Positions 1 to 8,548 are shown, counted from the first letter of the stretch. The stretch: 35,798 bases of DNA from Phycisphaera sp. TMED9 (GCA_002167845.2 NHBO02000064.1:1-35798); one strand, 5' to 3'. Translations and numbers: made by a program. The notes: generated from the sequence alone by a model not told the origin.

Positions 1-1
1 C

Positions 2-178
2 GGAGGCGGTGGTGACGACGGCGGTGGTGACGACGGCGGTGGTGACGACGGCGGTGGTGACGACGGCCGTGGTGACGACGGCGGCGGTGACGACGGCGGC
101 GGTGACGACGGCGGCGGTGATGATGACGGCGGTGGTGATGACGGCGGCGACGACGGTGGCGATGGAGGTCCGCCGTCG
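2..178 (+). repeat. In-frame 15-bp tandem repeat encoding GGGDD units
   Basis: The unit ggtggtgacgacggc recurs about nine times with small changes (ggc for ggt, gat for gac, one Arg codon), giving a Gly-Gly-Gly-Asp-Asp linker in the chitinase. The unit length is a multiple of three, so slippage would change linker length without breaking the frame. The array continues off the left edge. Confidence 0.9.
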
Positions 179-1549
179 AATGATCCGTGTTCCGGTGATC
201 TGAACGGCTCAGGCACGGTGGACGGTGGGGATCTTGGTCTGATGCTGGCGTCCTGGGGCGAGCCCGGCGACGCAGATCTTGACCAGAGTGGCGCCGTTGA
301 TGGCGCCGATCTCGGACTCCTCCTGGCGGCCTGGGGCGACTGCCCGGTCGGTATCGATGGACGCGTCGTGGCGTACTACATCGAATGGGGAACCTATGGC
401 CGGGACTATCAACCGGCGGATATTCCCTATGACAAGATCACGCATCTGAACTACGCATTCGCGGACATCGACATCGATGGACGGATCGCGTTGTTCGATG
501 AGTTCGCAGCGATCGACAAGTCGTTTCCCGGCGACACCTGGGATCAGCCCTATCGCGGACTCATCAATCAGATCAACAATGTCCATAAGCCACAGCATCC
601 GCACTTGAAGACGTTGATTTCGGTCGGGGGTTGGACGCTCTCGGGGCGATTCAGCGACGTCGCATTGACGGCCGAGTCTCGCTCGATCTTCGCCGCGAGC
701 TGTGTTCAGTTCATTCGTGACTACAACTTCGATGGCGTCGACATCGACTGGGAGTATCCGGTCGAAGGTGGTCTCGCCAGCAACGTCTACCGTCCCGAGG
801 ACGGTGTGAACTACACCCATCTGCTGCAGGAACTCCGCGATCAGCTCGACGTCGCGGGAGACGAGGACGGTGTGTACTACGAGCTCTCGATCGCGGCGCC
901 CGCCGGGTTCGACAAGGTTCGGCATCTCGAGTGTGATCGCCTCGGAGAGATCCTCGATTTCATCAACGTGATGACCTACGACCTGCGAGGGGCCTGGGAT
1001 TTCTCGAAGACCGGGCATCATTCACCGCTCTTCGCGAATCCCGCCGAGCCCGGCGATCCGGAGATCGTCGAGAAGTACACCGTCGACTTCGCGCTCCGTC
1101 AGTTCCTCGACGAAGGGGTCGACCCGGCGAAGTTGGTGATGGGGATCCCGTTCTATGGCAGAGCCTGGGGTGGCGTGGTGGATTCGGAGAACGGTGGCCT
1201 GTTCGCGGCCGCCAGCTCCGTGCCTGCCGGCACCTGGGACGACTGGTCGAGCGGCGCCACCGGCGTCAACGACTTCGACGCGGGTGCCACGGGGCGGGAC
1301 GGCATCGTCCAGCTCCTCGCTTCCGGTTCCTACACCCGCTACTGGGATGACGTCGCGAAGGTGCCGTACCTCTACTCGCCGACGGAGTTCGGTGGTCACT
1401 TCGTCTCCTACGAAGACGAGGAGTCATTGGCCCACAAGCTGGCCTATCTCCAGAACCTGGGTCTGGGTGGGGTCATGTACTGGGAGATCACCGCGGACCG
1501 TGACGAGACTCTGGTGGATCTCATCGCGGAGTCCGTGATGGTCGAATGA
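2..1549 (+). CDS. Secreted GH18 chitinase with Gly-Asp linker and dockerin-like repeat (5' partial)
   Basis: This is the C-terminal 515 residues of a gene that enters from the left edge; the frame stays open from base 2. Order of parts: a Gly/Asp-rich linker (residues 1-59), a paired Ca-binding dockerin-like repeat (about 65-115, pattern GDLNGSGTVDGGDLGLML, with a second DLDQSGAVDGADLGLLL), then a glycoside hydrolase family 18 barrel. The GH18 signature DGVDIDWEYP is at 244-253, so the catalytic acid should be E251; the MTYD, GIPFYGRAW and GVMYWEI motifs of the family follow in the right order. GH18 enzymes of this type hydrolyse beta-1,4 GlcNAc bonds in chitin with retention of configuration. 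The missing N-terminus presumably holds a signal peptide and perhaps a binding module. The dockerin-like part may serve folding or anchoring and need not mean a cellulosome. Other GH18 members act on peptidoglycan or N-glycans, so the exact substrate is not fixed by the sequence. Confidence 0.93.
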   Translation, partial: GGGGDDGGGDDGGGDDGGGDDGRGDDGGGDDGGGDDGGGDDDGGGDDGGDDGGDGGPPSNDPCSGDLNGSGTVDGGDLGLMLASWGEPGDADLDQSGAVDGADLGLLLAAWGDCPVGIDGRVVAYYIEWGTYGRDYQPADIPYDKITHLNYAFADIDIDGRIALFDEFAAIDKSFPGDTWDQPYRGLINQINNVHKPQHPHLKTLISVGGWTLSGRFSDVALTAESRSIFAASCVQFIRDYNFDGVDIDWEYPVEGGLASNVYRPEDGVNYTHLLQELRDQLDVAGDEDGVYYELSIAAPAGFDKVRHLECDRLGEILDFINVMTYDLRGAWDFSKTGHHSPLFANPAEPGDPEIVEKYTVDFALRQFLDEGVDPAKLVMGIPFYGRAWGGVVDSENGGLFAAASSVPAGTWDDWSSGATGVNDFDAGATGRDGIVQLLASGSYTRYWDDVAKVPYLYSPTEFGGHFVSYEDEESLAHKLAYLQNLGLGGVMYWEITADRDETLVDLIAESVMVE

Positions 1550-1578
1550 CGGTACGGAGTCAAGGGTGATTGAACCCG

Positions 1579-1618
1579 CGGGCGGAATCGGCATGCCGGA
1601 GGCAGTCGGTTCCGCCCG
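1579..1618. terminator. Inverted repeat between convergent genes
   Basis: Perfect 9-bp arms cgggcggaa (1579-1587) and ttccgcccg (1610-1618), extendable by three more pairs including one G-U. The loop holds a 10-bp palindrome, cggcatgccg (1589-1598). It lies between the chitinase stop and the stop of the opposing PHP gene. No good T-run follows on either side, so a role as a bidirectional terminator is likely but not certain. Confidence 0.45.
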
Positions 1619-1651
1619 TGTTCGTTCCGGATCGTGGTGATGCCGATGTGA

Positions 1652-4087
1652 TCAGTCGTCGATCGACGACATGACCGTGGCTTCGCGATCCAGAGGCCGG
1701 AAGTGAAATCCGAAGTCGCCGGTTCCATTCTCCACCGCGACGATCACTTCGTTTGGTCCTTGCCTCAGCGGGACCCGAAGGATCGAAGCGAACGGCGAGG
1801 CGCCGTGCGTGGTTCGATCGAGCAGGATCGTCTCGCCGTTGACCAGAACCACGGCGCCGTCGTCGGAGCCGAATGCGATGGTCGCGGTGAGATCTCGTGG
1901 GCACATGATCCATCCCGACGCGACGGCGATGGCGTTCTCCGTCGAGGACTGATCGGCCGTGATTTCCAGGAACGAGAGCAGTCCGTTGGGCCGGGTGCGT
2001 TTCAGTTCCCACCCTTGAGTTCCCCCGTTGGTCTTCGGTGGGGGTTCAAGGGTGGCGAAGGATCTCGCGAACGTCTCGAGATCCTCAGCGCCCGGATAGG
2101 GGCCCGCCACCAGCCAGTGGCGTGGTGCCGGGCCGGCGACCGCCTCGAGTCCCTTCGGACCGAGATTGCGGAGATTCTCGATTCCGCGAGTCGTGATGAA
2201 CTCCTGCAGTCGCTCGTTGGCCTTCCGGGGATCGGTGACCGCCAGGCTCTGCAACACGGCGACCGCGGCTCGATCGCTCGTCGCGTCGTCGATGAGCGCC
2301 GCCTCCAGCGTCGACGCGAATCGGACATCACCCGCGGCGCCGCGGGCGGCGCCGAGGCGGACCATGGTGCGTTCGTCGGAGTCGTCCAGCAGCCCACGGG
2401 CGATCAATTCCGCCTTCAGTTCGGCGTTGATCCCCTCGGTGGTTCGAGCGGCGGCGATCAGGCGTCGTCGTTCCGACCCCGAGGCGGCGGTCCATGCCGC
2501 ATCGACCGAACCGGCATTCATCGTCGCAAGCTCCGTTTGAACCCGATCGAGGGGTGGGGTCCAGATGCCGTCCCGATCCGCGTCGACTCGGAATGGGTTC
2601 ACGATCGCGACCGGAAGGACCGGTCGTTTCTTGCCGGAGACCATCGGCGCGAGCGAGTCGTCGCCCTCGACCAGCAGGACGATCCAACCGTCTTCGGCCA
2701 TCGGAACCCGGATGTCGTCTTCAAATCGGATCCGGTCTCGATCGGGGCGTACGGCGATGGTCGAGATCTCGTCGCCATTCCGGATGACTCGGATTCGATC
2801 GACGTCGATCCAGGGTGCGGCCTGGATCTCCATCGCGATGACCACGTCGCCGTTCTCATCCGCGGTCGCCATTCTGGGGTCTTCGTGGATGCCGCGATCC
2901 GGAATGGAGGCCCGCACGATCGGTCCGCTGGACACCACGACTTCGCCGCGTCGAAGTACGTCGATCATCTCTCGCGGGTCGATCGCGCCCGGGTCGTCGG
3001 TCGATGACACCAGGTAGTTCCGAGGCACGCCGGCAAAGTTCGCCTTCACCGAATGACTGTCGGAATTGCCGGTCGCGATGGCGCGATGACCGGTGTCCAG
3101 AAGGGCATACCAGTCCCTCATCGAGGAGTGCGTCTGCGATCCGGTGTCGATGTCCGGCGAGTTCTCGGGATCGCGCCATCCCCAGAGGCAGTTCTCGTTG
3201 AGCACTTCGATGGCGTCGAAGTCGGGGCTCCATCTCGGGCTGTCGCTGGAGCCGGTGGTCTCGTCCAGTTCAGCCTGCGAGAAGTAATCGATTCCCTCCC
3301 AGCGAGGATGGTTGACCTGAATGATCGGGACCACGCCGAGTTCGTTGGTCTCCGCCCTCAGAAGGCGAAAGAGTGGCGGTGCGGCCGACAATCGACTTGG
3401 TACCGGCGGTCGCTTCGCATCCAGAGGAAACGCGTTGAAATGGCCGGCTGGGGTCGAGACCTCGTTGCCGACCATCGAGGTGATGCCGTCGCCGGCCTTG
3501 AGCGCGTCGATGGTCGGTCGGTAGTCGATGTTGCGGTTGTGGTCCGTCGCGACGGCGAAGTCGACCCCTTCGCCCAGGAGGCTGACGATCCGTTCGGGCA
3601 TGTTCGAGTCGCCGTGACCGGAGTGAGTGAGGGTGTGCAGATGGAGGTCGCCGCCCACCATTCCCGTGGTGTCGACCGCGGGAGCGATTTCAAGCGTGAG
3701 TTCGACGCGGCCACCGGCGGGGACGTCGATCCTTCGGCGATCCAACGTCCATTCGATTCCGCGGCTGGCGAGGATCTCGCATTCGCCGGCCGGAAGGACG
3801 AGTTCGCCGGTCCCATCCATCGCGTAGCAGACGTCTTCGCGGACGGCATGCCGATCGTCGAACGGGCCTCCCAGGGCGACCAGATCCACGTCGGGTTCGA
3901 GGACGGTGATCCGACCGGGGACCAGTCCGTCAGGTCCCTGAATGCGATAGCGGAGGACACCGGTCTTCTCGGTCGAGGTTTCCGGAGCGTTCTGGTTCGG
4001 TGTTTCGGCGGGGCTGCCGAATCCCGTGTTCCTTCCGATCGCGATGGCGGCCACGCTGACGATGATGATGAAGAGAAGGGTTCGCAT
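1652..4087 (-). CDS. Secreted PHP-domain (CehA/McbA-like) metallohydrolase
   Basis: 811 residues. A hydrophobic N-terminus (residues 3-17) looks like a signal peptide or anchor. Residues 50-140 read as beta-rich. Residues 144-400 carry a PHP-type metal-binding domain: DLHLHT (147-152), TDHN (181-184), GNE (207-209), HFNAF (216-220), NHPR (259-262) and GNSDSH (340-345). This is the motif set of the CehA/McbA branch, whose members hydrolyse phosphoesters or other esters with bound divalent metals. The C-terminal part has a helical stretch (about 540-660) and a jelly-roll-like region (about 680-800) containing FGSDDGAVVLVNGE, resembling carbohydrate-binding modules. The product probably acts outside the cytoplasm. 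The substrate is unknown. It is convergent with the chitinase and ends 102 bases from it. Confidence 0.85.
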   Translation of the reverse strand: MRTLLFIIIVSVAAIAIGRNTGFGSPAETPNQNAPETSTEKTGVLRYRIQGPDGLVPGRITVLEPDVDLVALGGPFDDRHAVREDVCYAMDGTGELVLPAGECEILASRGIEWTLDRRRIDVPAGGRVELTLEIAPAVDTTGMVGGDLHLHTLTHSGHGDSNMPERIVSLLGEGVDFAVATDHNRNIDYRPTIDALKAGDGITSMVGNEVSTPAGHFNAFPLDAKRPPVPSRLSAAPPLFRLLRAETNELGVVPIIQVNHPRWEGIDYFSQAELDETTGSSDSPRWSPDFDAIEVLNENCLWGWRDPENSPDIDTGSQTHSSMRDWYALLDTGHRAIATGNSDSHSVKANFAGVPRNYLVSSTDDPGAIDPREMIDVLRRGEVVVSSGPIVRASIPDRGIHEDPRMATADENGDVVIAMEIQAAPWIDVDRIRVIRNGDEISTIAVRPDRDRIRFEDDIRVPMAEDGWIVLLVEGDDSLAPMVSGKKRPVLPVAIVNPFRVDADRDGIWTPPLDRVQTELATMNAGSVDAAWTAASGSERRRLIAAARTTEGINAELKAELIARGLLDDSDERTMVRLGAARGAAGDVRFASTLEAALIDDATSDRAAVAVLQSLAVTDPRKANERLQEFITTRGIENLRNLGPKGLEAVAGPAPRHWLVAGPYPGAEDLETFARSFATLEPPPKTNGGTQGWELKRTRPNGLLSFLEITADQSSTENAIAVASGWIMCPRDLTATIAFGSDDGAVVLVNGETILLDRTTHGASPFASILRVPLRQGPNEVIVAVENGTGDFGFHFRPLDREATVMSSIDD

Positions 4088-4159
4088 GCCTTCACCCTAC
4101 CAATGAGCGAACGCCCGTCATGCGGAATCGACGATCGGCCCACGGGGTTGATGCAAGAA

Positions 4160-4189
4160 GACGCCCGCGTGAATGAACACGCGGGCGTC
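4160..4189 (-). terminator. Intrinsic terminator of the His-rich lipoprotein gene
   Basis: A perfect 12-bp stem (4160-4171 with 4178-4189) closes a 6-base loop. Read on the minus strand it is followed by ttcttgc, a short T-rich tail. It lies 46 bases past the stop of the lipoprotein gene and upstream of the start of the PHP gene, so it separates their transcripts. Confidence 0.75.
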
Positions 4190-4235
4190 AGAGCTGATTC
4201 GAGGTCTCCGGATGATGTCCGGTGGCGGCCCGGGG

Positions 4236-4745
4236 TCACTCGTTGATCGAGCCGGTTCCGTTGTTCGCCCAAGGGTTGAAGTCGCCGGGCGCCCAGCTGG
4301 AACCTCCGTAGGGATGTCCGCCCTGCCATCCGCTGGTGTAGGGATTGGCGGCGTTTCCGCCGTTGGGATTGTGGGCGTAGGGGCTCGTCGGATTATGCAT
4401 CGCCGCGTGGTGGGGGACCATGTAGGCCGGGTGGGCGTATCCGTTCATGCCGGTGGTCGTCTGATGAGGCATGCCGGCGATCGAATAGGACCCGCCGGGA
4501 TAGTGATGATGGTGCACGTGATAGTGGTAGTGGACCTGAGGGGAGCCGATCGCCTGGGCTTCGAGCGACTGGGGATTGACTTCTCCCCCGGGCTGAGGGG
4601 TCGGAGCCGGTGCCGCCTGAGGCTTGCCCTGGATCTCGTAGTTCTGATCCTGCATCGCGCCCGCCCAGATGACGGGGTCAGCTTGCTTTGAGGTGGAGCA
4701 GCCGGCGGCAGTGAGGACGGTGAGCAGGAGGACGGGGTATCGCAT
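4236..4745 (-). CDS. Small His-rich lipoprotein, function unknown
   Basis: 169 residues. The N-terminus is a lipoprotein signal with lipobox LTAAGC, so C16 should be lipidated. The middle is Pro/Ala/Gln-rich, followed by a cluster of seven histidines alternating with aromatics (HYHYHVHHHHY, 72-82). The rest is low-complexity Gly/Asn/Pro/His/Tyr with no recognisable fold. The His cluster could bind transition metals such as Zn, Ni or Cu in the periplasm; this is inference. An AAGGAA Shine-Dalgarno-like site lies at a proper distance before the ATG. The gene is divergent from transketolase across 199 bases. I do not recognise a family. Confidence 0.85.
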   Translation of the reverse strand: MRYPVLLLTVLTAAGCSTSKQADPVIWAGAMQDQNYEIQGKPQAAPAPTPQPGGEVNPQSLEAQAIGSPQVHYHYHVHHHHYPGGSYSIAGMPHQTTTGMNGYAHPAYMVPHHAAMHNPTSPYAHNPNGGNAANPYTSGWQGGHPYGGSSWAPGDFNPWANNGTGSINE

Positions 4746-4944
4746 CGGAGCATTCCTTCGAATGGGAGGGGATCGGCCCGGAAACGAGGCTCGGGCGCCA
4801 CTCCTCAGTCATCGGCCGATCGAGGAGCCGGACCGCACTTTCGACCCATCGGTGGCATCAATGCCGCCTCGGTACCATGGCCCGACGATCGGCCTCAGCG
4901 AGGGGCCGCTGGACGCGGGTTGGGTTCGGGCAGGAGAAACACGA

Positions 4945-7080
4945 ATGACCACGACGAATTCCCATCGACCGATTGCGGGGACTCCCGGAGACGTTCCGGA
5001 TATCGATGCACTTGCGATCAACACCATCCGGACGTTGTCGATGGATGCGGTCCAGGCGGCCAACAGCGGTCATCCGGGAACGCCGATGGCGCTCGCGCCG
5101 GTCGCCTACACCCTCTGGCAGCACCGACTGAACTACGACCCCGCGGATCCGATCTGGCCCAACCGTGATCGTTTCGTCCTCAGCAACGGCCATGCGTCGA
5201 TGCTTCTCTATTCGATGCTGCACCTTGCCGGCGTGAAGGCGGTCAATCCAAAGTACGAGACCACCGGCGAGCCTGCGGTCACGCTCCACGACATCGAACA
5301 GTTTCGACAGCTCGACTCGAAGTGCCCCGGCCATCCGGAGTACCGATGGACCAGTGGCGTCGAGACCACGACCGGGCCGCTCGGTCAGGGGATCGCGACC
5401 AGCGTCGGAATGGCGATGGCTTCGCGTTGGACCGGCGCGAGATACAACCGCCCAGGTTTCGAACTCTTCGACTTCTCCGCCTTCGCGATCTGCGGCGACG
5501 GATGCCTCATGGAAGGTGTTTCCAACGAAGCCGCGTCGCTGGCCGGCCATCTCGGTCTCAGCAATCTCTGCTGGATCTACGACAACAACCACATCACCAT
5601 CGAAGGACACACCGACCTCGCGTACGGCGATGACGTCGCGACTCGGTTCCTCGGCTACGGCTGGAACGTCCTGCGGGTCGGTGATGCCAACGATGTCGAT
5701 CGGCTCTCGCAGTGCTTCGAGATCTTCGACGCCACCGATGATCGTCCCACGATCATCATCGTCGACAGTCACATCGGCTGGGGCTCTCCGCACAAGCAGG
5801 ACACGGCCTCCGCGCACGGCGAACCGCTCGGTGAAGAGGAGATTCGACTCGCCAAGGAGGCGTACGGCTGGCCGCCCGATGCGAAGTTCCTGGTCCCCGA
5901 CGGGGTGATGGAGCGATTCCAGGAACTGGTCGGCGCCCGCGGCAAGGCGGGCCGCGACGCCTGGTTCGAACTCTATGAACGCTACAAGGTGGAATACCCC
6001 GAACTCGCCGAAGAGCTTCTCCACATGCAGCGTCGAGAACTTCCCGACGGCTGGGATGCCGACCTCGTGGAATTCCCCGCCGACGAAAAGGGAATGGCGA
6101 CGCGATCTTCCAACGGCAAGGTGCTCAACGCCGTCGCCGGGAAGGTGCCCTGGCTGATCGGAGGTGCCGCGGACCTCGCCCCGAGCACCAAGACCCTGAT
6201 CACCGACCCCGAGGCGGGAAGTTTCCAGCGACCGGATGGATTCGGATCCGCGGCCGGCGACTACGGTGGGCGGAATCTCCACTTCGGAATTCGCGAGTTC
6301 GCGATGGCCGCGGCCTGCAACGGGCTCTCCCTCTCGAAGGTTCGAAGTTACGGATCGGGTTTCCTGATCTTCAGTGACTACTGCCGAGCGGCGATCCGGC
6401 TCAGTGCCTTGATGGAGATCCCGGTGATCTACGTGTTCACCCACGACTCCATCGGTCTGGGCGAGGACGGTCCGACCCATCAGCCCATCGAGCAGATTCC
6501 ATCGCTCCGGGCCATGCCGGGAATCATGGTGTTCCGCCCCTGCGACGCGAATGAAGTGACCGAGTGCTGGCGGACCTTCATGCCGATGAAGCACGAGCCG
6601 GTTCTTCTGGCGTTGTCCCGACAGAATCTCCCGACGCTCGATCGGACGAAGTACGCCTCCGCGAAGGGGGTCGAACAGGGTGGATACGTGCTGGCCGATT
6701 GCGAGGGAGAACCCGAGGTGATCCTGATCGCCACGGGCAGCGAAGTGCATCCGTGCCTCGATGCTCATGAAACGCTCGCCGCTGAAGGTGTGCGGAGCCG
6801 CGTGGTGAGCCTTCCGTGCTGGACGCTCTTCGAGCGGCAGAGTGACGAGTACCGAGCGTCGGTGATTCCACCCACGGTCCGGGCCCGCGTCTGTGTCGAG
6901 CAGGCCGCGACTTTCGGATGGGAACGGTACGCCGGACTCGACGGTGAAATCGTCGGCATGACGCGATTCGGGGCCAGCGCTCCGATCGCCGAACTTCAGC
7001 GTGAATTCGGGTTCGAACCCGAGAACATCGTGGCCGCCGCTCGGCGGACCATGGATCGCATCACGGGAGCCACATCGTGA
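4945..7080 (+). CDS. tkt: Transketolase
   Basis: 711 residues, near the usual length for bacterial transketolase (about 660-680) with a slightly longer N-terminus. The enzyme uses thiamine diphosphate to move two-carbon ketol units between sugar phosphates in the non-oxidative pentose phosphate pathway. Seen: SGHPGTPMA (H43), NGHA (H83), the ThDP/Mg motif GDGCLMEG (184-191) followed by the conserved Asn region YDNNHITIEG, the catalytic glutamate in GIREFAM (E451), and GEDGPTHQP (506-514). The start is chosen at the ATG preceded by AGGAG (4932-4936) 8 bases upstream; an in-frame ATG 276 bases earlier would add a sequence unlike the family. The stop overlaps the rpiB start by four bases, indicating coupled translation. 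Confidence 0.97.
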   Translation: MTTTNSHRPIAGTPGDVPDIDALAINTIRTLSMDAVQAANSGHPGTPMALAPVAYTLWQHRLNYDPADPIWPNRDRFVLSNGHASMLLYSMLHLAGVKAVNPKYETTGEPAVTLHDIEQFRQLDSKCPGHPEYRWTSGVETTTGPLGQGIATSVGMAMASRWTGARYNRPGFELFDFSAFAICGDGCLMEGVSNEAASLAGHLGLSNLCWIYDNNHITIEGHTDLAYGDDVATRFLGYGWNVLRVGDANDVDRLSQCFEIFDATDDRPTIIIVDSHIGWGSPHKQDTASAHGEPLGEEEIRLAKEAYGWPPDAKFLVPDGVMERFQELVGARGKAGRDAWFELYERYKVEYPELAEELLHMQRRELPDGWDADLVEFPADEKGMATRSSNGKVLNAVAGKVPWLIGGAADLAPSTKTLITDPEAGSFQRPDGFGSAAGDYGGRNLHFGIREFAMAAACNGLSLSKVRSYGSGFLIFSDYCRAAIRLSALMEIPVIYVFTHDSIGLGEDGPTHQPIEQIPSLRAMPGIMVFRPCDANEVTECWRTFMPMKHEPVLLALSRQNLPTLDRTKYASAKGVEQGGYVLADCEGEPEVILIATGSEVHPCLDAHETLAAEGVRSRVVSLPCWTLFERQSDEYRASVIPPTVRARVCVEQAATFGWERYAGLDGEIVGMTRFGASAPIAELQREFGFEPENIVAAARRTMDRITGATS

Positions 7081-7556
7081 AGATCGCCATTGGATCCGAC
7101 CATGCGGGCTTCGATCTGAAGGAGCATCTCCGAGCCTTCGTCGAATCGCTTGGCCATCAGGTCGTCGACGTCGGGACGCATTCGACCGAGAGCGTCGACT
7201 ATCCCGATTTCGCCGAGAAGGTGGCGGTCGAGATCATCACCGGTCGGGTTGATCGCGGCATCATGCTCTGCGGTTCGGGCGTCGGTGCGAGCGTCGCGGC
7301 GAACAAGGTGCCGGGAATACGAGCCGCGAATTGCGAGGACTTCTACTCGTCGCATCAGGGAGTCGAGCATGACGACATGAACATGCTCGTGCTCGGCGGT
7401 CGGATCGTCGGTTCCGCCCTCGCGGAGGACATGGTCCGCGGCTATCTCGCGGCGTCGTACACCGGCGAGGATCGGCATGCCCGACGACTGGCGAAGGTCG
7501 CGTCGATCGAGGCCCGATCCGCGGAATTCAAGGCGATGCAGTCCTCTGCCGAGTGA
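7077..7556 (+). CDS. rpiB: Ribose-5-phosphate isomerase B
   Basis: 159 residues of the RpiB/LacA/LacB family, which interconverts ribose 5-phosphate and ribulose 5-phosphate (LacAB use galactose 6-phosphate). Seen: N-terminal IGSDHAGFDLK (5-15), the catalytic cysteine in GIMLCGSGVGAS (C65), AANKVPGIRAA, and HDDMNMLVLGGRIVG (98-112). The start is GTG with GGGAG seven bases upstream, inside the end of transketolase. Pairing with tkt makes a small pentose phosphate operon supplying ribose and erythrose phosphates. The pairing favours ribose 5-phosphate as substrate over allose or galactose phosphates. A strong terminator follows directly. Confidence 0.95.
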   Translation: MKIAIGSDHAGFDLKEHLRAFVESLGHQVVDVGTHSTESVDYPDFAEKVAVEIITGRVDRGIMLCGSGVGASVAANKVPGIRAANCEDFYSSHQGVEHDDMNMLVLGGRIVGSALAEDMVRGYLAASYTGEDRHARRLAKVASIEARSAEFKAMQSSAE

Positions 7557-7573
7557 GTCTTCGAGACCAAATG

Positions 7574-7611
7574 AAGACGGCGTCGGGCTCAAGGCCCGAC
7601 GCCGTCTTTTA
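7574..7611. terminator. Strong bidirectional intrinsic terminator
   Basis: A perfect 15-bp stem (7574-7588 with 7594-7608) closes a 5-base loop, followed on the plus strand by ttttatt. The minus-strand side continues tcttcatttg. It lies between rpiB (plus) and the convergent FKBP gene (minus) and probably ends both transcripts. Confidence 0.9.
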
Positions 7612-7635
7612 TTCATCGCGATGTCGGGGCCGGCG

Positions 7636-8499
7636 TCAGTCTTCGATACCGAGCAGTTGAACGTCGAAGATGAGCGTCGCATTGGCCGGAATCGGCCCTC
7701 GGCCTGCGGGGCCGTAGGCGAGGTCGAAGGGGATCACCAGCTTTCGCTTGCCGCCGACCTTCATGTCTCCGACGCCTTCGGTCCAGCCCTTGATCACGCC
7801 ATTGAGCGGGAAGACGATGGGTTGTCCGCGGTCGACGGAAGAATCGAACTTGGTGCCGTCCACGAGCCAGCCGGTGTAGTGGACGGAAACCTTGGAAGTC
7901 GAATCCGGGGGAGTTTCTCCCGCGCCCTCTTCCAGGTCGACGTACATCAGGCCGCTCTCGGTGGTGAACATCTCCCGATCGCCGATCGCGTCGCCGGGGA
8001 ATCGGGGGATCACGGTGTCCGAGGTCATCTTGCCGCTGACCGCGTCCACGACGACGTCATGGCGCTTGCCTTCGTTGTAGATGACCACGGTGATCGTCGG
8101 CGGGTCGGCATCGGTGTTCTCGAAGACCGCCTTGACCAGTCCGTCGGTGGATTCGATCGCGGTTCGGATCGCGCTGGGAATCGACACCATGGGTGCGGTC
8201 ACTGCTCCGGTGGCACCATCGACGATGACCTTGCGGCTCACACCGTTCAGCACCACGACCAGCTCGTATTCGACGTTCTCGCCGTTGAATCTGGTGGCGA
8301 GGCTCGTGACCGTGCCGCCGCTCTTCTCTTCGGCCTGCTTCACCGCTTCCTGCGCGTTGATGGGAGCCGCGGAAAGGCGTTGCTCGACTTCGTATGGATC
8401 GGGCGGAACCGTCGTGTAATCGGGGGAATCGGTGGATGGATTGCTCATGAGGAGGGTGGCGCTTGGCAGCAGGGCTGCAAGAAGTGTGAGAATGGACAT
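7636..8499 (-). CDS. Secreted FKBP-type peptidyl-prolyl isomerase with PepSY-like repeats
   Basis: 287 residues. The hydrophobic N-terminus (1-18) looks like a signal peptide. Two PepSY-like repeats follow (about 45-100 and 105-160), each with an EAVKxAEE-type helix or its equivalent and a strand ending VDGATGAV or VDAVSGKM. The C-terminus (180-287) is a complete FKBP domain with VHYTGWLVDGTKFDSS, VIKGWTEG, the AYGPAGRG loop and ATLIFDVQLL, so the proline isomerase site looks intact. It should help fold exported proteins. PepSY domains elsewhere are found in protease propeptides and membrane-associated regulators; their joining to FKBP is uncommon as far as I know. GGAG lies about 10 bases before the ATG. 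The gene is divergent from the small lipoprotein gene. Confidence 0.9.
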   Translation of the reverse strand: MSILTLLAALLPSATLLMSNPSTDSPDYTTVPPDPYEVEQRLSAAPINAQEAVKQAEEKSGGTVTSLATRFNGENVEYELVVVLNGVSRKVIVDGATGAVTAPMVSIPSAIRTAIESTDGLVKAVFENTDADPPTITVVIYNEGKRHDVVVDAVSGKMTSDTVIPRFPGDAIGDREMFTTESGLMYVDLEEGAGETPPDSTSKVSVHYTGWLVDGTKFDSSVDRGQPIVFPLNGVIKGWTEGVGDMKVGGKRKLVIPFDLAYGPAGRGPIPANATLIFDVQLLGIED

Positions 8500-8536
8500 C
8501 GCGGGTCTGCTCCGGGTCCGGACAGGGGGAGATCGC

Positions 8537-8548
8537 CGTCACGTGACG
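8537..8548. promoter_or_regulatory. 12-bp perfect palindrome in a divergent intergenic region
   Basis: cgtcacgtgacg reads the same on both strands. It sits in the 154-base gap between the divergent FKBP and small lipoprotein genes, where a dimeric regulator could control both. Only the symmetry and the position support this. Confidence 0.3.

Noticed and set aside
2-350. Cellulosome component
   Set aside because: The dockerin-like repeat alone is common in secreted planctomycete proteins, and no cohesin is present in the window.
3053-4246. 397-codon frame on the plus strand across the PHP gene
   Set aside because: It is the opposite-strand shadow of a gene with clear metal-binding motifs and also runs through a terminator.
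4858-6768. 636-codon open frame antisense to transketolase
   Set aside because: It mirrors the codon pattern of a certain gene in GC-rich DNA and shows no domain or signal.
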